DNA from: Pseudomonas parasichuanensis
GTDB taxonomy: Bacteria > Pseudomonadota > Gammaproteobacteria > Pseudomonadales > Pseudomonadaceae
Assembly: GCF_021601385.1 (NCBI RefSeq)
Contig: NZ_BQHO01000026.1
Span: 1-64,000 of the forward strand
Direction: 5' to 3'
DNA length: 64,000 bases
Shown: one piece after another, positions 49,601 through 57,560 of the stretch
How the letters are laid out: the number at the start of each line of letters is the position of its first letter
Numbering within the stretch: position 1 is the stretch's first letter
The notes under the pieces: generated by a model
Database searches by the model: none
The model's input: only the letters and a program-made list of their open reading frames with translations
What the model was told of the DNA's origin: nothing
Position numbers and translations under genes: made by a program

Positions 49601-51506
49601 ACCGCTGATCGCCGAACTGTCGGCGCCGCGCTTCCTGGCCGGTGGCGACCGCACCAGCCTGGCACTGGACCTGGCCAACCTGTCCGGCCGCGCCCAGCAA
49701 CTGACCGTGCAAGTGATCGGCGAAGGCCAGCTGAACCTGCTGGGCGGGGCCCAGCAGAACGTCGCGCTGGGCGAAGGCCAGCGCACCACCTTGATGATCC
49801 CGGTACAGGCCCAGGGCGGCCTTGGCCAGGGCAAGGTGCGGGTGCAGGTCAATGGCCTGCAACTGCCGGGCGAACCGGCCAACGCCTTCGAGCGTGAGTG
49901 GACCCTGGGCATCCGCCCGGCTTATCCGGCGATGCTCAAGCACTACCGCGTGGCCCTCAAGGACCAGCCGTGGAGCCTGCCGGGCAGCGACCTGGCCGAG
50001 TTCGAGCCCGCGGGCCTGGAGGCCACGCTGGCCTTGTCGAGCCGCCCGCCGCTGAACCTGGCCGAGCAGATCCGCGCCCTGGAAGCCTACCCCTATGGCT
50101 GCCTGGAGCAGACCACCAGTGGCCTGTACCCCTCGCTGTACGCCGATGCCGACAGCCTCAAGCGCCTGGGCATCAAGGGCGAGCCCGCCGACGTGCGCAA
50201 GCGCAAGATCGAGATGGGCATCGAGCACCTGCTGGGCATGCAGCGCTACAACGGCAGCTTCGGCCTGTGGAGTTCGGACAGCGAGGAAGAGTATTGGCTG
50301 ACCGCCTATGTCACCGACTTCCTGCTGCGCGCCCGCGAGCAGGGCTATGGGGTGCCGGCCGAAGTGCTGAAGAAGGCCAGTGAGCGCCTGCTGCGTTATG
50401 TGCAGGAGCGCAACCTGATCGAAGTCGACTACAGCGAGAACGCCGAGCACACCCGCTTTGCCGTACAGGCCTATGCCGGGCTGGTGCTGGCGCGCAGCCA
50501 ACAGGCGCCGCTGGGTGCCTTGCGCAGCCTGTTTGACCGGCGCAGCGATGCCCGCTCCGGCCTGCCGCTGGTGCAACTGGCGGTGGCGCTGGACAAGATG
50601 GGCGACAAGCCGCGTTCGCAGCAGGCGTTGCAGGCGGGCCTGGCGGTCAGCCGCAGCAAGGGCTGGATGGCCGACTATGGCAGCGCGTTGCGTGACCAGG
50701 CGCTGATCCTCGCGCTGTTGCAGGAGAACAACCTGGCCGGTAACCAGGTTGACCAACGCCTGTTCGCCCTGTCCGACGAGCTGGCGGCCAACCGCTGGCT
50801 GTCGACCCAGGAGCGCAACGCCCTGTTCCTCGCCGGCCGCGGCCTGCTGGGCAAGCCGGAGGGCAGCTGGAAGGCACGCCTGGACAGCGCCGGTGAGGTT
50901 CGCGAGTTCAGCAACAGCGACGCGGGCATGAAGCTCGAAGGCCCGCTGCTGGCCTCGCCACTGACGGTGCAGAACGAAAGCAGCGACACTCTGTACCAGC
51001 AGCTGACGCTGTCGGGTTACCCGCGCCAGGCCCCGGCCGCCAGCGGCAATGGCCTGGAGATCCGCCGCGAGTACCTGGGCATGAATGGCCAGGCGCTGGA
51101 TGTACGCAGCCTGCGCAGTGGCGACCTGGTGTTGGTGCACCTGGCGCTCAAGGCCCAGGACCGCGTACCCGATGCCCTGGTGGTCGACCTGCTGCCGGCG
51201 GGCCTGGAGCTTGAAAACCAGAACCTGGCGCAGAGCGCCGCCAGCCTGGACAACGCCAGCAGTGCGGTGAAGCAGTGGCGCGAGTCGATGCAGAACGCCA
51301 GCGTGGTGCACCAGGAGTACCGCGACGACCGCTACGTGGCGGCGCTCAAGCTCGACAGCTACGGCACCACCCACCTGCTGTACCTGGCGCGTGCGGTGAC
51401 CCCGGGCAGCTACCGCATCCCGCCGCCGCAGGTGGAGTCGATGTACCGGCCGAACGTGCAGGCGGTGGGCGAGAGCCAGGGTGAGATGGTGGTGCGCGCC
51501 CGCTGA
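46602..51506 (+). CDS. Bacterial alpha-2-macroglobulin lipoprotein (YfhM type)
   Basis: 1634 residues from the ATG at 46602. A lipoprotein signal peptide ends at Cys18 (LLSAC-DSS). Many macroglobulin beta-domains follow. A thioester site is intact as CLEQ at residues 1167-1170 in PYGCLEQTTS, inside the complement-like helical domain, and a receptor-binding-like beta domain ends the protein. These proteins trap proteases in the periplasm by covalent thioester attack. The neighbouring pbpC makes the same pair as E. coli yfhM-pbpC, suggesting defence of the cell wall after envelope damage. The length fits the long YfhM type. Confidence 0.94.
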   Translation: MLNKGLLLACALALLSACDSSTPDKPAAPTEAATAAAPAETKTAKREDPAVLAKRYAGRELNVLDVSEVQLDGASTLSVSVSAPLDANQDFASKLHLVDTVKGKVDGAWELSDNQMELRLRHLEPQRKMVLTIDNGLLSVNGNSLEAESVSRFETRDMQPTVGFASRGSLLPTRLAEGLPVIALNVPKVDVEFFRVKPEMLSTFLANWGRNSSLYYYQSKETLDMAELVYGGRFDLNPARNTRETVLLPIAGIKPLQAPGVYLAVMRASGTYDYSQPATLFTLSDIGVSAHRYRDRLDVFTQALEGGKALKDVTLELHDDKGKLLAQAKTDGDGHAQLPITAKADTLIATQGVHTTLLRLNTAALDLAEFDITGPQANPLQFFIFGPRDLYRPGETVLLNGLLRDQDGKPVKAQPVSVEVRRPDEQVSRKFVWEADQNGLFQYQLQLATEAPTGRWQLLLDLGGGRKQVYEFLVEDFLPERLALELKGSSKPLSPEQTATIQVNGRYLYGAPAAGNRLSGQAYVRPLREAVKALPGYQFGAVTETELNQDLELDEVTLDQAGKARIDIESRWSEARSPLQLTVQASLQESGGRPITRRLEQPIWPAERLPGLRGLFDGEETDGDGPVEFEFLVADQNGNKLAANDLKVRLIRERRDYYWNYSQSDGWSYNYNEKFLTQNEETISVKAGSTAKLNFQVEWGPYRVEVEDPQTGLVSSARFWAGYRAQDNAEGGAVRPDQVKIALDKPAFKDGSTAKVTVTPPAAGSGYLMIESADGPLWWQEIDVPAEGKTFEVELDKKWARHDLYISALVIRPGERKANATPKRAVGVLHLPLDRAERKLAVSLQAPEKMRPKQPLTVKFKAVNADGSVPKQVHVLLSAVDVGILNITDFKTPDPFASLFGRKAYGADQLDIYGQLIEAGQGRLASLAFGGDAAMAKGGKRPNTTVTIVAQQSLPVTLDEKGEGQATVDIPDFNGELRLMAQAWTEEHFGMAEGKTVVAAPLIAELSAPRFLAGGDRTSLALDLANLSGRAQQLTVQVIGEGQLNLLGGAQQNVALGEGQRTTLMIPVQAQGGLGQGKVRVQVNGLQLPGEPANAFEREWTLGIRPAYPAMLKHYRVALKDQPWSLPGSDLAEFEPAGLEATLALSSRPPLNLAEQIRALEAYPYGCLEQTTSGLYPSLYADADSLKRLGIKGEPADVRKRKIEMGIEHLLGMQRYNGSFGLWSSDSEEEYWLTAYVTDFLLRAREQGYGVPAEVLKKASERLLRYVQERNLIEVDYSENAEHTRFAVQAYAGLVLARSQQAPLGALRSLFDRRSDARSGLPLVQLAVALDKMGDKPRSQQALQAGLAVSRSKGWMADYGSALRDQALILALLQENNLAGNQVDQRLFALSDELAANRWLSTQERNALFLAGRGLLGKPEGSWKARLDSAGEVREFSNSDAGMKLEGPLLASPLTVQNESSDTLYQQLTLSGYPRQAPAASGNGLEIRREYLGMNGQALDVRSLRSGDLVLVHLALKAQDRVPDALVVDLLPAGLELENQNLAQSAASLDNASSAVKQWRESMQNASVVHQEYRDDRYVAALKLDSYGTTHLLYLARAVTPGSYRIPPPQVESMYRPNVQAVGESQGEMVVRAR

Positions 51507-51541
51507 ACCTGCGCTTGCCTGTGTAGGAGCGGCGCACAGGC

Positions 51542-51835
51542 TCAATGCACCACCCAACTCAACACCCACAACCCCAGCAACGCCCAGATGACCCCGAGAA
51601 TGATCGATGCCCGCATGAACGCGCGCACCGCCGAGTACAGCAGTAACAGGCCAACGATCAGGGCGAGGATGCTGACCAGCGAAGTGTCCATGCCCAGCGT
51701 GCGTGCCAGGCCATCGATGAAGTTGCCACCGGCATTGGCCAACAGGTTGAACAACCCGCTCAGGCCATCGACGATGAAACGGATCACCGACCCCAGCACC
51801 TGGCCCAGCCACTCGAAAAAACCTTCTACATGCAT
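51542..51835 (-). CDS. Small hypothetical membrane protein
   Basis: 97 residues on the strand opposite to its neighbours, between the alpha-2-macroglobulin and pbpC genes. Amphipathic helices in the first half (FFEWLGQVLGSVIRFIVDGL, FNLLANAGG) are followed by two hydrophobic segments (SILALIVGLLLLYSAV and IILGVIWALLGLWVLSW). No family is recognised. It has its own start at 51835 with GGAAG nearby. The position makes it a candidate membrane factor for the same envelope function, but this is only inference. Confidence 0.7.
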   Translation of the reverse strand: MHVEGFFEWLGQVLGSVIRFIVDGLSGLFNLLANAGGNFIDGLARTLGMDTSLVSILALIVGLLLLYSAVRAFMRASIILGVIWALLGLWVLSWVVH

Positions 51836-51903
51836 AGTTGCTTCCTGATGAACGAATCGGTGGTTCCAAGCCTTTGGCCATCACCCGGCCCGGTCGGTTC
51901 CCG

Positions 51904-54252
51904 ATGCCAAGCTTAGCCCGGCAACGCCTGAGGAGAGTCCTGCGGCGCGGCGGCGTTGGCCTGTTACTGGCCATCGCCCTGTTGTGGCTGGCCGACCGCA
52001 TCTGGCCGCTGCCGATGCCGGGCGATGACCTGGCGCGGGTGGTGCTGGCCGAAGATGGTACACCGCTGTGGCGCTTTGCCGATGCCGATGGTGTGTGGCG
52101 CTACCCGGTCAGCCCGGACGAGGTGTCGCCCCTGTACCTGGAAGCCTTGCTCGGCTATGAGGACCGTTGGTTCTATCACCACCCGGGGGTCAACCCCATG
52201 GCCTTGGCCCGTGCGGCCTGGCTCAACCTGCGGGGTGGGCGCGTGGTGTCCGGCGGCAGCACCTTGTCGATGCAAGTGGCGCGTCTGCTCGACCCGCACG
52301 ACCGCACCTTGCCGGGCAAGCTGCGCCAGCTGTGGCGTACGGCGCAACTGGAATGGCACCTGTCCAAGCGCGAGATCTTGCAGATCTACCTCAACCGCGC
52401 ACCGTTCGGCGGCACCTTGCAGGGCGTGGCGGCGGCCAGCTGGGCTTACCTGGGCAAGTCGCCGAAACACCTGACACCGGCCGAGGCGGCCTTGCTCGCC
52501 GTGCTGCCCCAGGCACCCAGCCGGCTGCGCCCCGACCGCCATCCGCAGCGCGCCCAGCGTGCCCGCGACAAGGTGCTGCAGCGCCTGGCCGAGTACCAGG
52601 TGTGGCCGGCACAGCGCATCGCCGAGGCGCGTGAGGAGCCGCTGCTGCTCGCCCCGCGCCAGGAACCGGCGCTGGCACCGCTGCTGGCCCGGCGCCTGAA
52701 CACCCCGGACAGCCCGCCATTGATCCGCACCACCCTCGACGCCGCCCTGCAGCGCAGGCTGGAAGACCTGCTGCTGGGCTGGCGCGCGCGCCTGCCCGAG
52801 CGCACCTCGGCGGCGCTGCTGGTGGTGGAGACGCAGAGCATGGCGGTACGTGCCTACCTGGGCTCGATCGACATCGGCGACGAGCGGCGCTTTGGGCATG
52901 TCGACATGATCCATGCCCTGCGCTCGCCCGGCTCGACCCTCAAACCCTTCCTCTATGCCATGGCCATGGACGACGGGTTGATCCATTCCGAATCGTTGCT
53001 GCAGGATGTGCCACGGCGCTATGGCGATTACCGGCCGGGCAACTTCTCCATGGGCTTCAGTGGCCCGGTGTCGGCCAGCTCGGCGCTGGCGCTGTCGCTC
53101 AACCTGCCGGCGGTGCAGTTGCTCGAAGCCTACGGGCCGAAGCGCTTCGCCGCGCAGATGCGCATGGGCGGTGTGCCCTTGGTGTTGCCACCCTTGGCCG
53201 AGCCGAACCTGTCGTTGATCCTCGGTGGCGCCGGCAGCCGGCTGGAAGACCTGGTCGGCGGCTATGCTGCCTTCGCCCGCGAGGGGCGCAGCGCGAAGAT
53301 CCGCCTGCAGCCGCAGGACCCGCTGCTGGAGCAGCGCCTGCTGTCACCGGGTTCGGCATGGATCACCCGGCGTATTCTCAGCGGCCTGGCGCGCCCCGAC
53401 CGCGACCCGCACGCCGAACTGGTGCAGCGCCCGCAGTTGGCCTGGAAGACCGGTACCAGCTATGGCTTTCGCGATGCCTGGTCGGTGGGCGTCGGCCCGC
53501 GTTACCTGATCGGCGTGTGGATCGGCCGCCCCGACGGCACCCCTGTGCCGGGCCAGTTCGGCCTGGCCTCGGCGGCGCCGTTGATGCTGCAGGTGCACGA
53601 CCTGCTGAGCAACCGTGATGCCCAGCGTGGCATCCGGCTGCCGGTGGAGGCCGTGCCGGGTTCGGTGGGCGTTGCGGCGATCTGCTGGCCGCTGGGCCAG
53701 CCGATGAACCGCCAGGACCCGAATTGTCGTCGCCAGCGCTTCGCCTGGACCCTCGACAACACCACGCCCCCTACCTTGCAGGCAGCCGACCAGCCGCTGG
53801 GCCTGGGCCTGCGCGACACAGTTTGGGTCAACAACCAGGGGCTGCGCGTCGATGCCGGCTGCCCGGGTGCCAAGGCCCGTGATATTGCCCTGTGGCCGGC
53901 ACCGCTGGAGCCCTGGCTGCCGCGAGTGGAGCAGCGTGCGGCGCGGCTGCCGGCCGTGGACCCGAGCTGCCCGCCGCAGGTGGCGGCCAGCGCACCGCCG
54001 CTGTCGATTGTCGGTGTGCGCCCGGGTGACAACCTGCGCCGCCCGGCCAGCAACAGCGAGCCGCTGCAGGTGCGGGTGTCGGCGCTGGGCGGTGGCGGGC
54101 AGCGCTGGTGGTTCATGAACGGCCAGCCACTGGGCGAAACGCGCGGGCAGGACAGCCTGCTGGTGCGTTTCGAACAGGCCGGGCGCATCGAGCTCAGTGC
54201 GCTGGACGAAAGCGGCGAGACCGCGCGGGTGGAGTTCCAGGTCAGCGAGTGA
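51904..54252 (+). CDS. pbpC: Penicillin-binding protein 1C
   Basis: 782 residues from the ATG at 51904; a frame to 51838 would add 22 residues. A signal-anchor helix (about 15-35) precedes the glycosyltransferase domain (YEDRWFYHHPGVNP, then GGSTLSMQVARLL). The transpeptidase follows, with the active Ser in SPGSTLKPF, the SLN motif in LALSLNLPAV, and KTGTSYGFRD. A BiPBP C-terminal beta domain ends it (about 690-782). It is bifunctional peptidoglycan synthase PBP1C and lies next to the alpha-2-macroglobulin gene, as in E. coli. Confidence 0.94.
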   Translation: MPSLARQRLRRVLRRGGVGLLLAIALLWLADRIWPLPMPGDDLARVVLAEDGTPLWRFADADGVWRYPVSPDEVSPLYLEALLGYEDRWFYHHPGVNPMALARAAWLNLRGGRVVSGGSTLSMQVARLLDPHDRTLPGKLRQLWRTAQLEWHLSKREILQIYLNRAPFGGTLQGVAAASWAYLGKSPKHLTPAEAALLAVLPQAPSRLRPDRHPQRAQRARDKVLQRLAEYQVWPAQRIAEAREEPLLLAPRQEPALAPLLARRLNTPDSPPLIRTTLDAALQRRLEDLLLGWRARLPERTSAALLVVETQSMAVRAYLGSIDIGDERRFGHVDMIHALRSPGSTLKPFLYAMAMDDGLIHSESLLQDVPRRYGDYRPGNFSMGFSGPVSASSALALSLNLPAVQLLEAYGPKRFAAQMRMGGVPLVLPPLAEPNLSLILGGAGSRLEDLVGGYAAFAREGRSAKIRLQPQDPLLEQRLLSPGSAWITRRILSGLARPDRDPHAELVQRPQLAWKTGTSYGFRDAWSVGVGPRYLIGVWIGRPDGTPVPGQFGLASAAPLMLQVHDLLSNRDAQRGIRLPVEAVPGSVGVAAICWPLGQPMNRQDPNCRRQRFAWTLDNTTPPTLQAADQPLGLGLRDTVWVNNQGLRVDAGCPGAKARDIALWPAPLEPWLPRVEQRAARLPAVDPSCPPQVAASAPPLSIVGVRPGDNLRRPASNSEPLQVRVSALGGGGQRWWFMNGQPLGETRGQDSLLVRFEQAGRIELSALDESGETARVEFQVSE

Positions 54253-54353
54253 TCCCCGGCCTCGGTGGCTGACTGCAGCCCCGGCACCTACGCTTGCTGT
54301 GGCGGGGGCGAGCAACGGGCACCCCGGTACCCTCGGGATCACGGAGCGTCCGC

Positions 54354-56021
54354 ATGCGTCCACTGCTGGTGATGTTACTGGTGTGCTGGGGCTGCATGGT
54401 GCGCGCCGCCCCGCTGCCGGGCTTCCTCGACAGCAGCCAAATCGAAGCCCTCCTGCCCACGCCAAACCTGCCGGTGGATGCCTACCGTCCCGCCATGCCT
54501 GTGCTGCAACTGCCCGCACCGGGCTCGGTGCAGCAGCCAGAGCTGTCGATGAGCACACCGGTGCTGGTGCACAAGGTGCGTTTCGAAGGGGGCACCGTCT
54601 ACCCCTTGAGCGACTTGCGCGAACACTACCAGCCGGTGATCGGCCGGCTGGTCAGCCTGGGCGAACTGGCCGAGTTGACTGGCCGCCTCACCCAGCGCTA
54701 TCAGCAGGACGGCTACCTGCTTTCGTACGCCTTCCTGCCGCCCCAGGATCTCAGCGAGGGGCGGGTGCGGGTGGTGCTGGTGGAAGGCTACATTCACGAT
54801 TACCAGGTCGAGGGCGACATCGGCCCCGCGCGCGCCTACCTGGCCCAACTGCTGGATAAACTCAGGGCCGAGCGGCCACTGACCCGCGCAAGCCTGGAGC
54901 GCTATACCGGCCTGATCGGCCGCATCCCCGGTGTCACCGCCCAGGCGCAGGTCCTGGCACCGGCTGACGCCGAAGGTGGCGCGCACATGGTTGTTCGGGT
55001 CTCGCGCAAGCCGTTCACCAGCACTGTCCACCTCAACGACAGCAGCCGCGATGACCCGCAGGCACTGCTGGGTGTCAGCAGCAACGCCCAGACCCGTTTC
55101 GCCGAGCAGCTGAGCACCAACGTGCTGGTACCGCCGGGCGAGGACGAGGTGCACTACTATCGCCTGGATTACGCCCAGTTCGTCGACAGTGGGGGCTCGC
55201 AACTGCAGCTGTCAGCTTCGCGTTATCGCAGTGATCCGCACACGCGGATTCGCCTGGACAAGGGCAGCGACTTGACCCAGCAGCGGGATAGCGAGCGCTA
55301 TTCACTTGGCCTGAGCCAGCCGCTGATCGTCTCGGCAAACGAGTGGCTGGAGGCGGTAGGGCGCCTCTACATGGTCAAGGACCGTATCGACTACCAGGGC
55401 GCGCGCGCGCCCTTTCAGACGGGCAGCGAGACTAGTGTCCGCGCGCTGTCGTTTGAGGCCGATTGGCGCAAGCTGCAGGCCCGGCGCCTGCGCATCGTGA
55501 GCGGCGGGGTGTACCAGGGGCTGGACCATTTCGGTGCGCGCAGCAATGCCGGCTACGACCTGGATTTCTTGCGCCTGCGCTTGTCAGGCCTGCAGAGCGA
55601 CGACTTCACCGACAACTGGCAGGGTGTGGCTTCGGCAGCGGGTTACTGGAGCAACGACAACCTGCCCGACAGCGAACGGGAAGTGTTCGGCGGGCAGAAC
55701 TTCGGCCGCGGCTACCCTCGGGACCAGGCCAGCGGTGACAAAGGCTGGGGGCTGGCCTACGAGCTCAACTACAGTTTCAGGCATGAAGGTGATCTGCTTC
55801 GGGTGCTGCAGCCGTATGCCGTGCTCGATGTTGCGCGGGCCTGGTTCAACAAGCTGGATGTGCAATCGGCGCATATGTCCTCCGTAGCTGTCGGCCTGCG
55901 CTTAGGTGATAGACACAGCTACAACTTCGCCGTCGAGGTGGCCAAGCCGATGTCGGACATCGCCTTGGATAGCCTCAACCGGCGGCCACGGTTGAACCTC
56001 AGCTTCAGCTATCCGCTCTGA
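54354..56021 (+). CDS. TpsB family two-partner secretion outer-membrane transporter
   Basis: 555 residues from the ATG at 54354, with ACGGAG upstream. A signal peptide ends near VRAAP. A proline-rich linker and a POTRA region follow (about 65-210: VRFEGGTVYPLSDL, and LVEGYIHDYQVEG typical of ShlB/FhaC). A 16-stranded barrel of about 330 residues ends with the aromatic-terminated motif LNLSFSYPL. The barrel has a recognisable FGGQNFGRGYPRDQ segment, a conserved TpsB signature. It should export a TpsA filamentous protein, yet no tpsA gene adjoins it in this window. It starts about 100 nt after pbpC. Confidence 0.9.
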   Translation: MRPLLVMLLVCWGCMVRAAPLPGFLDSSQIEALLPTPNLPVDAYRPAMPVLQLPAPGSVQQPELSMSTPVLVHKVRFEGGTVYPLSDLREHYQPVIGRLVSLGELAELTGRLTQRYQQDGYLLSYAFLPPQDLSEGRVRVVLVEGYIHDYQVEGDIGPARAYLAQLLDKLRAERPLTRASLERYTGLIGRIPGVTAQAQVLAPADAEGGAHMVVRVSRKPFTSTVHLNDSSRDDPQALLGVSSNAQTRFAEQLSTNVLVPPGEDEVHYYRLDYAQFVDSGGSQLQLSASRYRSDPHTRIRLDKGSDLTQQRDSERYSLGLSQPLIVSANEWLEAVGRLYMVKDRIDYQGARAPFQTGSETSVRALSFEADWRKLQARRLRIVSGGVYQGLDHFGARSNAGYDLDFLRLRLSGLQSDDFTDNWQGVASAAGYWSNDNLPDSEREVFGGQNFGRGYPRDQASGDKGWGLAYELNYSFRHEGDLLRVLQPYAVLDVARAWFNKLDVQSAHMSSVAVGLRLGDRHSYNFAVEVAKPMSDIALDSLNRRPRLNLSFSYPL

Positions 56022-56032
56022 TGTGACAGGTA

Positions 56033-56068
56033 GACGGGTTGACGGGTTGACGGGTTGACGGGTTGACG
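56033..56068 (+). repeat. Tandem repeat of an 8-bp unit
   Basis: GACGGGTT occurs four times perfectly (56033-56064) and a fifth copy begins (GACG). It lies just after the TpsB stop and about 60 nt before the unknown HTH gene. Such a short perfect array is prone to copy-number change by slippage. Confidence 0.9.
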
Positions 56069-56129
56069 CAGGGTCGGTGCCGCTATAGGCTGATGGGCAT
56101 TGATACCTCGCCACTGATGAGGCCACGCC

Positions 56130-56768
56130 ATGAAAGTCGCCGAAGCCAGCGCCGCCTGTCTGTCCCATGCCGCATCCGAGGCGACCAAAACTGCGCTATT
56201 GCTAGGCTTCGAGCAATTCCTCGAGCAGTTGTCCCAACCCCAACTGGCGGCACTGGCCGAGGGTGATTCCGAGCGCAACTATTTCGAGGCTTTGCAGGCC
56301 GCCTTGACACGCCTTGACCGACAGCCACGCAGCCCCAAGGTGCGGAACCAGATTGCCTATGCCAAGGGCAAGGCGCTGGCTTTCGAGCAGATCGGCCAGG
56401 GTTATGAACTACTCGACTCCAAGACCGTCTGCGCGATACTCGGTATCACCCGCCAGGCCTTGAACAAGCGGGTGCTGCAAGGTCAGGTGCTGGCTTATAG
56501 CGAAGGGGCGCGCAAGCACTATCCGGCTTTCCAGTTCGTCGACAATGCGGCATTGCCCCAGGTGGCGAAGCTGGTACAGGCTGTGGCTGTCCAGCCACGG
56601 GATGCAGCGCAAGTGAACCTGCTGCTCGGCTTCCTGCTCGAGAGCATGGACTACTCCAACCCTGGGCAGGCGCCCAACGAGCTCCCTCGCTACCACTTGC
56701 TCGATGAACCCGGTGCATTCGCCATCATCGTTCGCGACTTTGGCAATCGCTTGAGCATGGGCAAATGA
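56130..56768 (+). CDS. HTH protein, possible antitoxin of the adjacent RES protein
   Basis: 212 residues; GAGG lies about 6 nt before the ATG at 56130. A helix-turn-helix-like segment is visible near residues 105-125 (TVCAILGITRQALNKRV). The C-terminal part (about 165-205, FLLESMDYSNPGQAPNELPR) resembles, loosely, the DUF2384 toxin-binding region of RES antitoxins. It is convergent with the RES gene and shares a terminator with it. RES toxins are usually encoded right after an Xre/DUF2384 antitoxin on the same strand, so this arrangement is unusual. The family call is moderate. Confidence 0.7.
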   Translation: MKVAEASAACLSHAASEATKTALLLGFEQFLEQLSQPQLAALAEGDSERNYFEALQAALTRLDRQPRSPKVRNQIAYAKGKALAFEQIGQGYELLDSKTVCAILGITRQALNKRVLQGQVLAYSEGARKHYPAFQFVDNAALPQVAKLVQAVAVQPRDAAQVNLLLGFLLESMDYSNPGQAPNELPRYHLLDEPGAFAIIVRDFGNRLSMGK

Positions 56769-56770
56769 CA

Positions 56771-56792
56771 AACCGGCCTGCGGGCCGGTTTT
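56771..56792 (+). terminator. Rho-independent terminator between the HTH and RES genes
   Basis: AACCGGCC and GGCCGGTT pair around TGCG, followed by TTCT. It lies right after the HTH stop and touches the RES stop from the other side, so it can end both convergent transcripts. Confidence 0.85.
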
Positions 56793-57440
56793 CTATTGCA
56801 CCGCCACCTGCATTCGCAAGAGCACTTCGCCGACGGTTTCGTCAGTGCTCAGTAGCAGATCATCCAGCGCTCGGTAGCTCAAGGCTGCCAACTGGTCACC
56901 TCGCCCTTCGAACAGCACCAGGTTGCAGCCAGCGAGGCTCCCGGTGATGGGGTAGGCCTGCGAGGGATAGAGGATGCCGTCCACCTGTGCGGCATGGCGC
57001 ATGAGTTCGTCGCTGAGCAGTTGGGTATAGAGATAGCCCACGTTGCCTTGCCCTTTCGACGCCACGATCGCCTGCAAAGTGTTGCCAGCATTGCGGGCCA
57101 GTGCGCCAGCATCGACCACGACAAGCTCCCGGATGGCCTTCAACTCATGCAGGGCCAGCATCGCGATCTCGCTGCGCAGCACAGGGCTGGCGCTACCTGC
57201 CCGGCCATGCTGGAGGGTTTCAGCCACCGCAACGATGTCACTGAGCGCCACATAGCAGACACCAATGGCCAACTGAGGGTCGCCGTAGCGGCTGTCAGAG
57301 TTGCGGTTGTAGTAGATCGGGTTTTCGAAGCCGCAGTGCTGTACGCGATAAACGCGCGTGGCGCAGGCAATGCGCTGGATGGGCAGGCCATGACGGGTAA
57401 TGGCATTTACGATGAGCTGACGTGGTGCTTGGGCGAGCAT
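56793..57440 (-). CDS. RES domain protein (putative NAD-degrading toxin)
   Basis: 215 residues. The RES domain includes an Arg-containing early motif (ATRVYRVQH), YNRNSDSRYGDP, a Tyr in GVCYVALS, an AVAETLQH segment with the Glu, and a late Ser-rich region (ILYPSQAY). RES proteins degrade NAD+ and act as toxins when paired with an Xre/DUF2384 antitoxin. No antitoxin lies upstream on its own strand; the only candidate is the convergent HTH gene. The ATG at 57440 has no strong ribosome site and the frame is open further upstream without a good start, so the N-terminus is uncertain. Confidence 0.8.
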   Translation of the reverse strand: MLAQAPRQLIVNAITRHGLPIQRIACATRVYRVQHCGFENPIYYNRNSDSRYGDPQLAIGVCYVALSDIVAVAETLQHGRAGSASPVLRSEIAMLALHELKAIRELVVVDAGALARNAGNTLQAIVASKGQGNVGYLYTQLLSDELMRHAAQVDGILYPSQAYPITGSLAGCNLVLFEGRGDQLAALSYRALDDLLLSTDETVGEVLLRMQVAVQ

Positions 57441-57560
57441 TGGCGCAGGCAGTCCTCGATGGCTTTGGCCCCGGCAGGGGGGCGGCCATTGTTGCAGGGC
57501 TGCCCGACGATTGTCGTCTGTGAAGCCGTGACAGGATGTGCCTCGTTAGCAGGCCAGGCG

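Noticed and set aside
47013-52001. A 1662-residue open frame antisense to the alpha-2-macroglobulin gene
   Set aside because: It is His/Gln/Ala/Gly-biased, has no recognisable domain, and mirrors the codon bias of a very long GC-rich gene on the other strand. The macroglobulin frame has a lipobox and a thioester motif.
56033-56068. The tandem 8-bp array as a CRISPR
   Set aside because: The repeats are directly adjacent without spacers and far too short.
57295-57489. A short minus-strand frame overlapping the RES start as an upstream antitoxin
   Set aside because: It is a different frame overlapping the RES coding region, has no antitoxin-like motif, and shows no convincing ribosome site.
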